From contig NW_026944392.1 of assembly GCF_033439725.1 (NCBI RefSeq), positions 186,001-250,000 of the forward strand: DNA of 64,000 bases, in the 5' to 3' direction. Under the pieces are notes generated by a model. The model made no database searches and was not told where the DNA came from. It was given only the letters and a program-made list of their open reading frames with translations. Origin of the DNA: Neurospora tetraspora. Lineage: Eukaryota; Ascomycota; Sordariomycetes; Sordariales; Sordariaceae. Position numbers and translations under genes: made by a program. Shown here one piece after another: positions 32,882 to 45,164 of this stretch (position 1 is the first letter of the stretch; the number at the start of each line of letters is the position of its first letter).

Positions 32882-33971
32882 ATCAGGAGCTGAGAACAAC
32901 GGTAGATTGGATAGAATGAATGTCCTGTTCTCTCAGAGCCAGACCCGCCTGTGATCATGGTTCGAAGGTATCGTCCCCCAACATTATGATTGGTTTGAAG
33001 TCGTACTTCGTCGCCGATCGTTCCTTCCGATGACCATGATGATTTCTAGGCACTTTCAGTCCTGCGGTGCCAATCGCACTTTCCTCACTTCCGTTAAATG
33101 CAACTGCATCTCGTCTCCAATGCTGACTGCGCCTCCCAGGCTTTCGTAACACCCAGGGCTCAAGCCCTTCCGATCACCGGTTAGCAATCTTCCGAATTTC
33201 CTCAGAACGCCAGGGGGCCTAGTCTGTCTAATGCTTTCGCTTCCTCGTCCATACCGACATCTTTACCCTCTCGCGACATCATACAATTGTTCTCGCTACA
33301 CCGTTCTACCGCAGTAATACACTATCAGCTTTTCCAACGAAGACCGCCTTCATCGCAGGCTCAACGGCCCAAAAAAGGAGGCTTATGAAAACTTCAAGAA
33401 CTGAACTTCTGACCTTACCGAGTTCAAGAATTGACCGTTGCTTCTGGGACATCATTGTTAACGAAGTGCCTTGGAAGGAGAAGGGTATGGGTCGGGTTCT
33501 TGTTGTGATGACCTGACAATGAAAGCAATGGTTGCAGGTGCCTTTGGGAATTGGAGTGGCAGACGAGGGTCACAGTCGCTGTTTCCTGTTATTGTTCCGT
33601 CGAAGCGAGAATTGCAGTTGATAAGCTGATTCCGCAGGAACGAATCATTGTGATGACGATATGGGGCAAGTGTTGAGAAGCCATCCTTTTCTCCTTCCTC
33701 TCCTAGAGGTAGGTAAACGTTGTTTCCTCCGCCGCCTCTGGCAGACAACAGATCCAACACTCGAGTCAATTCCCCAAAGACGAATCTACTTCCTTGCACG
33801 ATCTTCTTCCACTTTGCACTTCTGTTCTCTTGCCACCCTCTCCACCGCGTCTCTACCAACGGCGTCAATATGAGTTCTCAAGCACAGGCACGTCTTACGA
33901 AATCATCCGTTACGACATTGACACTCGCGTTTATTTCCAATCCGACTTCCTACTCCCAAGCTTCCGTCGAA
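32882..33971. other. Intergenic region
   Basis: About 1.1 kb without a supported gene. A 136-codon minus-strand frame (33458-33868) is probably chance; the last 150 bases are pyrimidine-rich like the leader of F-box member A. Confidence 0.45.
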
Positions 33972-35303
33972 ATGGACAAGCTCCCACAAGAGTTGATAGA
34001 CGAAATCGCCAAACATCTCTTCGATCTATGCCTATCCCACCCCGTCTCTCCTACCGCACCACTTCGCTACCTCTAATCCCCTCCTATATCCAGCGCCTCC
34101 TCGATCTCGCCTACCGCTCCTTCGACTTCAAATGGTGCACTCTCAGCTACACCCTAGTACACATCCTCGACAAGGCCAAAGGAGTTAGAATAACGTCAAG
34201 TCGTCTCGGAGAATGGACGGGAAAGTATATATCGAAGACAAAAGCCAATGTAAGAAGTACGGAATCTTTTTTCTTGAGTGTCTTAAGGGGGTGTACTTGA
34301 AGGGCGTACCTGGGGAGTTTTTGGGCGTGCGTGGAGTGTACCCCTTCTGTAACGAGTGTTGGATTCGAATTGTCTCCGGTTGTGATCGGAAAAAGGATCA
34401 CGCATCCCTGTCCTGGTGGTATGTACACTACCTGCTTACTTGGTCACCCAGGTTGGGTAGGTCAAAGCTTTGAGACGATGTACTGACGAAGGGTCTTAGT
34501 ACTAGTTAAACCGTCATTGATGCAAAACCTACAGGTGTTGAACCTGCATCATGTACCATGTGGATATAAGTTGTGGAATCTAGAAGCTCCGAAAGATGAT
34601 CTGGAGATGAACATTCATCAGTATTTGCTGAACGGAAGATGGGAACAGCCGGATGACGTTGACGTCATGACCGCTCGCCTTCGAACCATCTCTCAGCAAC
34701 TACGGTATCTTTTTGTTGTCGACAATCACGAAACATTCACCGACCAGCCAAGGTGGCCACGCCTGGAGCATCTCAAAATCGAATCAACGCTTTTCTCTCC
34801 TGCTGGAGGGTAGTACTTTCAGCAAGGCAACAACTTCGACCGCCGATTGGATGTAGAAAACCTGCTCAACCCCGCCACAGAAGCTTTCAATGACCTCATC
34901 ACCTGTCTCTCACGAGCCATGCTAAGAATGCCCAAGCTGCTATACCTGCAAATTGCGTTTCTGGGATCGCGCCCGAATTGGCGTTATATCTCACACGGGA
35001 ACTTCAACATAGAACCAACTCCCATCATCGAGTACCACAGACAGCCTAACACCCTTCTCGAGATACCTACATCCAGTTCCGAAGAGCCTTTCAAGCTACA
35101 GCTGTTCAACCCCAAATATCGAGAAGGAGACAGACGAAGGATTCTACCCGGCCATTGATCCTAACAAATGGATCAATTATCCCTGGAAAGCTGACCGGAA
35201 CTTCAAAGAATTGGTGGTGAGGATCAAGGGCCTCTCTGGCTTTCTGGAGTGGGAAAGAATCAACAAGCTATCAGATTGGGTTTATCAGAGACTGAAACCG
35301 TAA
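33972..35303 (+). pseudogene. F-box family member A, degraded
   Basis: Starts MDKLPQELIDEIAKHLFDL, the F-box signature shared with members B-F, then loses frame. The middle of the family pattern is not recognisable, but exon-3-like coding resumes near 34500: LMQNLQVLNLHHVPCGYKLW, RTISQQLRYLFVVDN, RWPRLEHLKIESTLF, then TAG at 34811-34813, then YFQQGNNFDRR, FNDLITCLSRAMLRMPKLLY and, after a phase change near 35110, FKELVVRIKGLSGFLEW at the end. It therefore carries at least two frame changes and a TAG at a position where member E has Trp. It lies 10 kb from the main cluster. Probable pseudogene; F-box proteins recruit substrates to SCF ubiquitin ligases. Confidence 0.7.
34801..34824 (+). other. 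Hairpin with TAG in its loop (F-box member A)
   Basis: TGCTGGA (34801-34807) pairs with TTCAGCA (34818-34824), seven pairs with one G-U. The 10-nt loop holds TAG (34811-34813). Such a loop position is favoured by fungal A-to-I editing; editing itself is inference. Confidence 0.5.
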
Positions 35304-35672
35304 ATTGAGGAAGAACGGGGCCCCCAGCATGATGAGTACCTCAATTTGAATGAGGAGGAGTGGGAAGAGGATGAGGAATGGGGGGAGTAGGAAGAGCAAG
35401 CTACAACACATGGCGCCGACGAAGAAGCGTCCAGTGAACATGACTCTTTGGAGGAGGACATCGAACTTCAAACCCTGATCGAAGAACACAACTGGGCTAG
35501 TGGGGTGTAAACTTGCAACACACTTCTCTGTTTTCCAACATGGGACCCGTCGTCTCCAAGCAGACCCCATTAACAGCGAACCAAGTATGGGCTAAGATAC
35601 AATACGCAATACAAGAATAGAAGCGAATAACCTGCAACAACGCAAAACCCAAAGCAACTCTTACAAGTGACA
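35304..35672. other. Convergent 3' flanks
   Basis: About 370 bases between the end of F-box relic A and the stop of the minus-strand Gly/Gln-rich gene. No gene seen. Confidence 0.5.
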
Positions 35673-36902
35673 CTATATCTCCATCTCGCAATCCGACCCA
35701 GCATCACGACCTCGTACATTCCTACTGCTCTCTGACCTCCTCCGTTGATCCGTGTCCGAGTCCGTGATGACTGTGTCCCACCATCTTGCTCGGTTTGGTC
35801 CATGGCCTGGGCCTGTTGAACTACCTGCTTTCCACCTTGTTAGCGGAAAGTCTAGAAAAGATTGGAGACCCAGAGCAGACTCACCCTCACTTGGTCCTGG
35901 ACTTGCTCGCCCGGCACTTGATGCCGCACTGGCGTTTGCTGGGCTCCATGTTGTTTCCTCTTGTTGTGGCTGTGACTGTGGGTGTCCTCCTGCTGCCGCT
36001 ACTGCTTGAGCCGCGATGTAACTTTGTACTTGACTTTGTGGTTGTGTTTGTGGTTGCCCTCTCGTTGTTCTCGCGGCTGCTGTTGTTGAGCTCCTCCTTG
36101 AACTTCCTTCTCCCATCATCACTTCTCCTTGTCCACTTTGCCCGCCTTGACCTTGTCCCTGCCCCATCAACTGCCCTCCTTGCCCTCCCGGCCCTCCCTG
36201 CCCTCCTCCTCCTTCAGCTTGTGTCCCGCCCTGCGTCCCTTGGGTCTGACTAGTAACCATCAAATAATTCAACCTCCTCCCGACATCCCCCCTCCCCCTA
36301 TCCAACCTAACCTGCACCACTCCCCCTCCTTGCCCTCCTTGTCCCCCATCCCCATTCCCGTGCACCTGCACCCGCCCCCCCTCCCCCTGCCCCTGCGTCT
36401 GAGTCCTAACCCCCTCCACGAACCCCCTCACATCCTCCGCCCTAACCCACTCCACATCGCCCACCAACTGCTTCGCAGTACTACTTATACTAAACAACTG
36501 CAACTCCACTTCATTCATCTTGCCCACCTCCTCCCGCAGTCGGGGGTGCACTTTCATGCACTCCGCCAAATCGTTGCACTTGTCTAACAGCGAATAGCGC
36601 AGTTCGTGGTCGGAAGAGAACAAAACGGCGGCGTGCGCGAGTCGTTTCCAGATTCGCTGGCGGGCTTTGAGGGCGTCGAGTTCGGCGGAGAGCAGGGCGA
36701 TGCGGGCGTCGGTTTGGGCGTAGGGCGGGAAGGTGGAGAGGAGAGAGGTGGCGGCGTGGGCGGTTGCTGTACGGTCGGTTGTTGATTGTTGTGTTGATTG
36801 GGTGGGGGCCGGGAAGGAGGGGGAGGGGAGACCGCCGCTGCCGGGGGGAGTGCCGGGACTGGAATTGGACGGGCCGCCGGGGCCGTGTGGAGGGTGGGAC
36901 AT
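35673..36902 (-). CDS. Gly/Gln-rich protein with helical N-terminal region
   Basis: Unrecognised protein of about 390-410 aa. Start taken as MSHPPHGPGG at 36902 (leader ACAACA before ATG); an in-frame ATG at 36980 exists. Residues about 55-170 are helical and charged (LLSAELDALKARQRIWKRLA, HPRLREEVGKMNEVELQLFS), like a conserved structured domain. The middle is low complexity: repeated GQGG, QTQGQGEGG and QPQSQPQ. The C-terminus is acidic and Ser/Arg-rich (VITDSDTDQRRRSESSRNV). A typical intron lies at 35825-35884 (GTGAGT, GCTAAC, AGCAG); it is 60 nt, a multiple of three without a stop, so it may be retained or spliced without breaking the frame. No enzyme motif or signal peptide. Confidence 0.65.
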   Translation of the reverse strand: MSHPPHGPGGPSNSSPGTPPGSGGLPSPSFPAPTQSTQQSTTDRTATAHAATSLLSTFPPYAQTDARIALLSAELDALKARQRIWKRLAHAAVLFSSDHELRYSLLDKCNDLAECMKVHPRLREEVGKMNEVELQLFSISSTAKQLVGDVEWVRAEDVRGFVEGVRTQTQGQGEGGRVQVHGNGDGGQGGQGGGVVQVRLDRGRGDVGRRLNYLMVTSQTQGTQGGTQAEGGGGQGGPGGQGGQLMGQGQGQGGQSGQGEVMMGEGSSRRSSTTAAARTTRGQPQTQPQSQVQSYIAAQAVAAAGGHPQSQPQQEETTWSPANASAASSAGRASPGPSEGESALGLQSFLDFPLTRWKAGSSTGPGHGPNRARWWDTVITDSDTDQRRRSESSRNVRGRDAGSDCEMEI

Positions 36903-39164
36903 TGTTGTTGTGGTTTTGAGGTCGATGGTGTGATGTTGGGTGATGGAGTGGGAGGATGGCAGTCGAGGTCTGGTGTTCAAAGACTGTGGAAGACGGGACG
37001 TTAGTTTGATGGATTGGGGGGTGACGGGGCCGTGTGGGACTTGCCTGATGCTTGGCCGTGTTTCTATCCAGTTGAAGGTCGAAATGGTGGTTGAAGTAAG
37101 ACTTTTTTCGTTTCTTCCGACAATGTCAATCGATTGACATCAACGAGGGACCCGTCGGAGGGCCGGAACGTAAGGATATAAGAACCGGATCTTCCCTCAA
37201 GCTCGGAGAATCTACCCCCTAGTGCATCAGCACAAAAAAGGAAGGAAGAAAAAGACGGTTACAACCAACATGGCAATCCTGGAGAGACATGGAGCCTCGT
37301 CCAAGTCGTTCGACCTTCCATCCATGGGCATGCAGAATGCAGATTAAAGATGCAACTTGGGGGCCGGGTCACGGACATTTCGGGTCCAGTCCTTGTCCAG
37401 TCCATCCAGTCCCCATGTTGCCCCAAGCCCGCAAGCCGGGAAGGATTTCACGGGGATCGCAAATAGGGCCGGGACATGGACATAGGCGGACCCCAATCCG
37501 GTTTGCATCTTGCGTAAGGTATGACTGGAGAAGCCGATTCTCCTTTTTTTTTTTCTTTTCTTGCTGGCCCCCCTGGTTGGTTCCAGCCCGACTTTTACCA
37601 AGCCTGTTAAGCCTGCCAAAAGCTCGGATATGCCCCATTTAACGGTCAACCGGTTAACGTCACATCAGAGTTTTCGCTTCGCTCGCAGGTCGATGGTCGA
37701 TGTGCAGGGCAGATGAACCGGTCGAGCGCTCATCAGATAACAGTGGAGACACTTGGAAGCGGCGGCAGGCGCCGAATTCGTAACCAACGCCGTTCTGCGG
37801 TGCGGGTCCTGTCGTTCAGTGGGTCGAGCCGTTCTTCACGCGAGAGAAAGGGAAAGAAAAGAAGGAGCCAGTGTTCCACTCGTTGGATTCGTCTCCAGAC
37901 TGTCGGGTCCCTTTGTGTCTCCTGATTCGATGGAAGGGCCGCCGGGATGAAACCCCCGGTGACATGGAGAACCGAACTAGTGTAGGGGAGGCTAGGGGAG
38001 TGGGGAGACACTATGGGCGGATGATAATGTGGGATGCTGGATGCTACATCAGCCAACTGCATGACTACGGCTCAAGGGAGTCAAGGCTCTCGCTGGGTTT
38101 AATTTCCTGGAACTTGCATCTGAAAGTTCTGGGTCCATCCAGTCCAGTCTTTCATCGTCAGTGCTCGGATATCATATGCTTTTCTCGGCCTGGCTCGCCT
38201 GTTTCGCCTATCCCCGTTTACCGTTAGAACTGCACCATGGCCAGAGCACGGTGACAGTGAAAGTGACAGTAGGGAGACAGTCAGGGCTTATCACCTTCTT
38301 GATCCGCTAACCGGGCTTGCATGGGGGGCGCTCCACGGCCCCCCTAATCGCGCCTCGCGGACCCGCGGAAGCGGACGGAATGACCCGAAGGATGATTGAT
38401 GGGCAGCTAGTAAGGGTCGGGGCGCACGGGGACACGCCGACATCTCACTCCGTTCACGGTTCATCGCCCGTGCATGTTGTGCATTGCCCGCATTGCCTAC
38501 CAAACAGGCAGTGCTTGCTAGTGTATCTCCAACGGTGGAACGGTGGAGGGTATCCGCACCAGTGTTCACTTGATTGACCGGTTGGGGCCGGACGGGGCCG
38601 TAAGCTGGGGACGGGAATAGCACCGGCTTGGCAGCTGGGCCACAGGCGCTGATGGAGTGCTGAAGCTGGCTGGAACTGCTGGTTACACTGTCAGGTGAGA
38701 CACGCCGGACACCAAGAATGGGAAAAATCAACATTGACTGGACGACCCGACACTCGCAAGAGTCGAAGGAGGGAAACATGTGGGGCCAACCGATGCAACC
38801 CTTGGAGCTGAGAGCAGTTGGGATGAGCGGAGGATATGGAAGATCAAATGTGAGAAAGCGAAGAAAGCATGTGTCTGGTTCGAGAAGCGCGTGATATCTC
38901 GTACATGTGCAATATGTGTGTAGCATATGCCGAGTATGTATGTCTCATCTTGTTGGTTCTTCTTTTCCTGTCTGGGCAGTGAAGGTGGTGTGCCTGTATA
39001 TGTGTGCCTTGTCTATGATGGATATAGGCCGAGAGAAGGAGCAAGGGAAATTCTAGATTACATGCTGGCCGTCGCCAAAAGGACACGCAGACTAACGGCG
39101 GTCCTCCGGTTCGTCCTAGCCGGCGGTGCAAATCTTGATGATCCCGGTTGACTGTTGGCATCCA
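36903..39164. other. 2.3-kb intergenic region
   Basis: Promoter of the Gly/Gln-rich gene on the left and 3' flank of MPC1 on the right. Open frames up to 211 codons (38291-38926 minus) overlap with others and lack splice or motif support. Nothing else recognised. Confidence 0.5.
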
Positions 39165-40007
39165 TTACTTGGCAACGGCAGCGGCGGCAACCGGGGCAGT
39201 GAGTGCCTTCTCGACAGCCTTGTCCTTGCCACCCCAGTAGTGCCAGTCAAGGTAGCGGTAACCCTGGGTGAGCTGGGCGCCGGCGTTGACGAAGTGGCAG
39301 CCGAACAGGAGGTAGTTGCGGGGAGTGACGGCAAGGGCGTAGCGCATGAAGACGAAGGCGTAGATGGTGAGGGCACCGGTCATCTGGCCCGAGATGCTGT
39401 AGTGAATAGGGTCAGTCTCGGTGCCCAATAAGGTCGTGGGAGATGCTTACAGTTCAGGGCTCTTCTGGGTATCGAGGACGGCGGCAACGGGGATACCGAA
39501 GTTGGAGGCAGGACCCCAGAAGTCTAGATGAGATGAGAAGGATCAGTCAGTGGTTACACAAAGTTTGTGAGCTCGCATTCCGAATGCAAGATAGCACCGC
39601 GGTTGGTTGGTAGAGCAGTTGGATGAGATGTGACGGCCCCCATATGTCTGGACGTCATGGCTGCGGAACCATGGATCGCCGGTGGGATTTGTTTATTTTC
39701 CGAGCCACGCAAAAGTGGTGAGATGAGGGCAGTGAAACCGGTGAGGGTTCAAGCCTTTTTGAGCATTGAGTGATGTGGTGACGTTGGGGAGTGAGGTGAG
39801 ATGCAGGTTGAGTGGCCGCAAAAGAGTTCGTCCGATGATCGGGCATCGGGCCAGATTTTGCCGGGGAAACCATGGGCAACCAGCATGCGGGTAAACAGAG
39901 AGCACGCGACCAAAAGGAGAGGTAAACAACATACGGGTCGAGCACAGATAGTTGGCCACAGGATTGCTCCTGATCTTGGCATTGAGGGCCTTGACAACGG
40001 CAGCCAT
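39165..40007 (-). CDS. mpc1: Mitochondrial pyruvate carrier subunit, MPC1
   Basis: Three exons (39935-40007, 39451-39523, 39165-39396) give 125 aa. MPC1 forms a heterodimer with an MPC2-type partner in the inner mitochondrial membrane and imports pyruvate for the TCA cycle. The spliced protein begins MAAVVKALNAKIRSNPVANY and continues HFWGPASNFGIPVAA, LDTQKSPELISGQMT, IYAFVFMRYALAVTPRNYLL and YRYLDWHYWGG, the conserved core of the UPF0041/MPC family with its two to three membrane helices. Splice joins are phase-consistent (phases 1 and 2). The first intron is 411 nt, long for this genome, and may hold regulatory sequence; the second is 54 nt. A C-terminal Ala/Val tail (TAPVAAAAVAK) ends the protein. 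Confidence 0.95.
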
Positions 40008-40996
40008 TTTGACGGTATTGGAAGGTGAGGGCGACGGTGGTGGTCGGTGACTGCTGACGGTGTCGGGGCCTGAATTCGGAGCTGGTTCTGCTGCTGTCCT
40101 TGTTCTGCGGGCGCCAGAATTGGAGATTAGACATGTCAATTGTGGGGTCTCCAGCTGGGTTTTGTTGGGGGATTTTCCGTGCGAGCTGCCAGCTGTGCCG
40201 GACCGTCAGAGGCCGTGAATGTCCACTTACGGGCCGGTAAATGCACGTGATGGGACGAGTACCATTGGGGTTTGTGTTTGCTTGCTCACTGAAACAAACA
40301 TTGACGAAGCTGAAAAGAATGAAACAGGTGTCCTTTGTGCAATGGAAACAATCCTCCCGCTCGGCGGGTTTTTGATGTTGAGCCGCAACGCCGCGTGATC
40401 AGACGGGCAACCATCTGCAACCATCGAGGGTTCATTGTACAGCATCACTTACCCTAACCCTCTGTTACCGACACAGATGGGGACGTCCCGACCTCGACCA
40501 GGTTCTCGAACCTCGCCACTTCCCCTGAAGGCGCCAAAACCCAAAACGTGCCTGAGACAAAGCGAAGCTCAGCTGAAAGCTCCGAAGACCGTCAAATTTT
40601 CACCATCAGTACCTACGTTTTGGATTTCGAAATATCCGCCTGCTCGCACGACATCCACGTACACTATTCTAGTTGTCCTAACAACGCCTCAGGGCTTCAG
40701 GCACATCTCAGGGGTCCAAACACAGCAGTTACAGTGGACCACAAGCGCAAGGAACGGTGGAACCCTTCGTCATCCAGCTCATCCGGGTGTGTGACCGATT
40801 CACACGACAACGACCATCTGTCACAGCGTCAACAACACTACTTCGAATTGACACTCCGATATCAACACCCATCTCAAAAAATATAAATCATCACGCCGGA
40901 TTACGATACGACCTCAGACTTCGCAACTACCCTGAGCTCATCACTCCCACCAGTGGCAGCCGTTGATACAAGCAGACACAACCGATCGACGACAAA
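40008..40996. other. Divergent promoter region between MPC1 and the phosphoesterase gene
   Basis: About 990 bases shared by two genes pointing away from each other. Open frames at 40435-40886 are short and overlap in two phases; not called. Confidence 0.5.
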
Positions 40997-42175
40997 ATGA
41001 CCACATCAACCACCAGCCCACCCGACCCAAGCGCATCGACATCAACCTCGACATCAACGTTACCATCAACAATCCCAACCCGCCTCCTCCTCCTATCCGA
41101 CACCCACATCCGCTCCCGCTCAAAGAACCCACTCCCCTTCCCCGTCCCCTCCATCCCCGGGGGCGCAGACATAGTAATCCACGCAGGCGACATAACCGAC
41201 TCCTCTAAGCTCTCCGAATTCAGTCTCTGTCTGTCCTACCTGCGCCAACTTAACGCCCCTCTCAAGCTGATAATAGCCGGCAACCATGACTATACATTGG
41301 ATCTACCCGTGTACAGCCAGCGTGTTGAAGCGCAATCGAAATCTGCGGGAATGGGGCAGTTAACGTTACCGAGGAGGAAGGGATTAGGGGAGGTGGGGGA
41401 GGCGAAGCGATTGCTTGAAGAAGCTAGAAAGGATGGGATTTTTTATCTCGAGGAGGGAACGCATCGCTTTGAGCTGGCCAACGGAGCGAGGCTAGTGGTG
41501 TATGCATCACCGGCTACGCCGGCTTTTGGAAGTCAAGGGTTCCAGTACACGCAAGAGGAAGGACACGTTTTCGACGTCCCGCCTGAAGCAGATGTGGTAA
41601 TCAGTCATGGGCCGCCGAGGGGGGTGTTGGATGTCAGTCGATTGACGAGGACGTCGTGCGGGAGTGTGGAGTTGTGGGAGCGGGTGAAGGAGGTGAGGCC
41701 GAGGTTGCATGTATTTGGACATATTCATGAGGCGTGGGGTGCGGCGGTTGTGAAGTGGCCACAAGCTCTGGCGGGAGGATGGGAAGGTGATGATGGGAAG
41801 CACAAGGGGCATAAGGCTAAGGGAGCGGAGATGACGGTGTTGGTAGATCGGGGGAGTGTTGAAGAGGGGTGGGAGGATTCGAAGGAGGAGAGGAAGCAGA
41901 AGGAGGAGAGGGTCGAGAGGATTGTTCGGGATGGGTATTATCCTTTGAAGTACCCGGAAAGGGAGGGGGCTGCTGAGCAGACACTGTTTGTGAATGCCGC
42001 AGTCCCGTATGCTCCGGGGTTCGTGCCTTGGTTGGTGGATGTTGAGCTTCCGAGGAGTGGTATGGATGTGGATGGGAAGGGAGGAAGTACATGTGCGGAA
42101 GAAAGGAGTGGTGAAACGAATACGCGGTCACGAGGGTGTATGTCTACTACACTTGAACAGTTGCAGATCAGTTGA
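40997..42175 (+). CDS. Calcineurin-like metallophosphoesterase (MPPED type)
   Basis: A single-exon 392-aa protein. All blocks of the two-metal phosphoesterase fold are present: SDTH at 34-37, GDITD at 64-68, GNHD at 95-98, SHGPP and FGHIHEAW in the second half. The order and the GHIHEAWG ending match the MPPED1/MPPED2 (UPF0046) group common in fungi, which hydrolyse phosphodiesters such as 2',3'-cAMP in vitro; the natural substrate is unknown. A Ser/Thr-rich N-terminal tail precedes the domain, a Lys/Glu-rich insertion (SKEERKQKEERVERIVRDGY) follows it, and a C-terminal extension ends the protein. The start ATG at 40997 has an AAAATGA context. No signal peptide; likely cytosolic. Confidence 0.92.
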   Translation: MTTSTTSPPDPSASTSTSTSTLPSTIPTRLLLLSDTHIRSRSKNPLPFPVPSIPGGADIVIHAGDITDSSKLSEFSLCLSYLRQLNAPLKLIIAGNHDYTLDLPVYSQRVEAQSKSAGMGQLTLPRRKGLGEVGEAKRLLEEARKDGIFYLEEGTHRFELANGARLVVYASPATPAFGSQGFQYTQEEGHVFDVPPEADVVISHGPPRGVLDVSRLTRTSCGSVELWERVKEVRPRLHVFGHIHEAWGAAVVKWPQALAGGWEGDDGKHKGHKAKGAEMTVLVDRGSVEEGWEDSKEERKQKEERVERIVRDGYYPLKYPEREGAAEQTLFVNAAVPYAPGFVPWLVDVELPRSGMDVDGKGGSTCAEERSGETNTRSRGCMSTTLEQLQIS

Positions 42176-45164
42176 GCTCAGTGACAAATATGACCCAAAA
42201 CAATAGACTTTGATACATAGAGGTAGACATTCTCTTCAATCATCGTTTTCTCCCTACACCTCCAGATCAGCCGCCTATTCCAACCGCTGTCTCTTCGCCG
42301 GCCTCAGCTGCAGCGTCATTTGCCAGCCCTCACCAGTTCTAGAGCAGTCAGTTGCCGCCCGTCTGAGAGGTGACTTCCGTACGATCGAAGCAGGTTGTAA
42401 CTACCTCGGCGCAAGCTCCAAGCACAACACAACTGGCACTCAGTGCCGTGAGCCAGATCTTACACTCCACACTCCTTATTCGTTCCTTCTTGCTCTAAAG
42501 TCTTCGCATGCACGAACATCGACCGGTTCCTGATGTTGACCGAAAACCGGAACGTCCTTGCGCAATATCAGTCCATGTTATTCGTCTTACCAAGGAATCC
42601 ACGCTGTTTACTCATGGACAGCGCAGTTCACCTTTTCTCTTGCTTCTCCCCCATTTATTTCGACGCTGCAGGAGCGTCTTTCTCTTTGTCAACGTGCATC
42701 AGCTTTGGCCTTATTACCACATCATCATTTGGTTCGCCTTTCCCTTTGAGACGCACGTAATGATTTCCCTCAGCTCAAAGTCCCGGGAGTCCCCGTCGCT
42801 CATGCTATGCTCTGAAACGGAGATGTTGGTAGGTACCTAGCCAACCAGGGTTCTCTCACTCCCCTTTTCCCGTTCACTCGTAACTTCAAATCGCCTATCT
42901 CTGCCCGTCCAACTGCAACGTAACTCCGCTTCCCCTTCATCTCAACCTAAGACCACAAACAAGCAAGCACACCTTCCCCATCGCCATCTGTTCCACTTGT
43001 TTATCACCTGTTCAGAAGCCAACACCGGCGGATTAGTCTTCACTCTTGTCTTCCTTCTGCAATACTTGCGGTGTACCCTCTTGCCCACTTCAGAGACCAT
43101 AACCCACAAGTTATTGCAATGGGGACTCTCCTGTTGCGCTTCAACAATTTACCTACGTAGCACACGGAATGGCTCCTCACCCCATCCCCTTCCCTGGTCT
43201 CCCCATTCTGACCACAAATTGTCACTGCCTACGTTCAACGAATGAAGGATCCAAGAACAAATAGATGGAAGGACACCACCCAAGACAACCTCACCGGAGC
43301 CCGCTCCGGGCCCTCCCCGTGCCTAGAGTTTTCACAGGCAATGGCATGGAGTGCACCTGAACAGTTCTGGCCCCATTTCCTCCATGTCCCTGTAGAGTCC
43401 CAGATTCAGCACCGAAAGTGTTGAAGCCATCACCAGTTCTTGGCATTCTTGGCACAAGTGGATACGATCCACACATGCTTACCCTGTATATAAGTCGTAC
43501 TTTGTCCTCCTTTTCCCTTTGCTCTTTCTCTCTCTTCAATCAATCAAGACATTCACCACCACATTCGTCGTCTCACGTGATCACCTCCTCCGTATGGTTC
43601 AACAGAAAGTCCCCGTCACCCTGATCCAAAAAGGACAAACCCAACCTTTCCAGGAATCTTCGCTGTCCAAACTCCGAGCCAACAAGCATCGGATCTCCTG
43701 CAAATCGTGAGTCTGCCCTCGATGTAAACTCTTCCACACACGGTCCTTGACCCGCCGGCGTTTGTGTCGGTTTTCTCCTCCCGCTGTTGTCTCTTGCCGG
43801 CCTCCTGCTCGGTATCGCCGTCTCAATTGCGTTTGACTCCCGCTCCTCTCCCCAAGCCCTCGTTTCTCCTCGTCAGGCACGGGGCAACTGTTAGTTCCTC
43901 ACATACGCCTTGGTGGCGAATCCGTCATCGATCTCCTTCCAGGCAATAAGGTCTCTGATGTCTCTTTCTCTTCACGATGAGGTTCTTGACGTCGTTCTCA
44001 TTGGCCAGTTTATCCGTTTTGTTAATGTAGTCCGTTTTGTTGACGAAGTCCGGGCATCTATGTCCTGGGATTTGCCAACACCCTTCATGTCGTCGTCGAT
44101 CTCCTCTCTGCTTAGTCGGTCGGCGTCCCACCCGGAGCCGGAAATAGTTCGATGTTGTCAGCTGTGAATCCGATGATTGACTCGTCGTTGCGTTCTTTCT
44201 TGAGTTCGTGGTTGGACGACTTCTTGTGTGATCATCACCGCCACTCGCAATGAGCAAGTCATCACGAACATGGAGCTCAAACCTGGCCAGTGTCAGATTC
44301 TCAGTATCGGACTTCCGTTGGAAGGAGGAAAGATTGATGGCAAATTGTGCGGCGCGTAACTCGTAGGAGCGGTCGAGAGGACGTGTGCTTGAACGGGCTT
44401 CTGCCACAAGTTGTTCGTGTGTCTTGGGCAGAACCGGGAAGAAGTTGCCGACGAAGTTGTCAACACTTTCCTGGGTTGCTTATCCATCTTTTAGCAATCT
44501 CCATGTTGAGGAAGGGCGGGGGAGAGTGAAAGAGGTTGGGCATGGCTTAGGAAATGGCTTGCAAGTGCTGGGGCGAAACAAGAAGTGGGTGGTGGGACCT
44601 TGGGACGGTATCTTGATGAGTGTCTGAACATGTACCGACCAAGAACTGTGGAATCTGAAAACTTCAAGGTTTGGCGGGGCACTGAGCCTCGGCTCGCTCC
44701 GTGTCACGAAATCTTGTTTCTGCGGGTGGCGGAGCAGAATATCTCCGAGTGAATGCCCGCTACAATCTGCAGGTACTACCGTATTGCACAACCGCCGTGG
44801 ATCTGCACCCTGGACATGACATGTGCAGTCAGAGGATACATACACATTTACAGATCAAGCATATGCGTCAAGAATCATGTTAGGCACATAGCTGTGGCTG
44901 CATGCAGGAGCTGTAGGAGTGAATCAACAGAGCTGTCACAGTCATATTGGTACCTTATGTGCCTCACAGCAACTGCTTTAAATACGCGACCTCCCCTTCC
45001 CCGCCGTCTGGTATTCAGATCACCACCACTTTCTCAATGTCTTTGGAGACGTTCATCCTTCTTCAGTTATCCTCATCTCGATACATCCCCGGCCTCACAA
45101 TATCCCGCTTCATCTCTGTCTCCGTCCTGTGAATCTTTTTCCGCTCCGTCAAACCCACACCCAC
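42176..45164. other. 3-kb intergenic region
   Basis: No gene I can name. A minus-strand frame of 161 codons (43925-44407; contains LTLARFELHVRDDLLIASGG and YINKTDKLANENDVKNLIV) has protein-like stretches and could be an exon or relic, but no start or splice sites could be fixed. The rest holds short chance frames. Confidence 0.45.
43925..44407 (-). other. Protein-like open frame, unresolved
   Basis: An open stretch on the minus strand that continues upstream as VDNFVGNFFPVLPKTHEQLV before a stop. It has even amino-acid use and no low complexity, unlike neighbouring chance frames. It may be an exon of a decayed or multi-exon gene. No family recognised and no confident start. Confidence 0.3.

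Noticed and set aside
33458-33868. 136-codon minus-strand frame before F-box relic A
   Set aside because: No splice sites, no recognisable features, and overlapping frames on the other strand.
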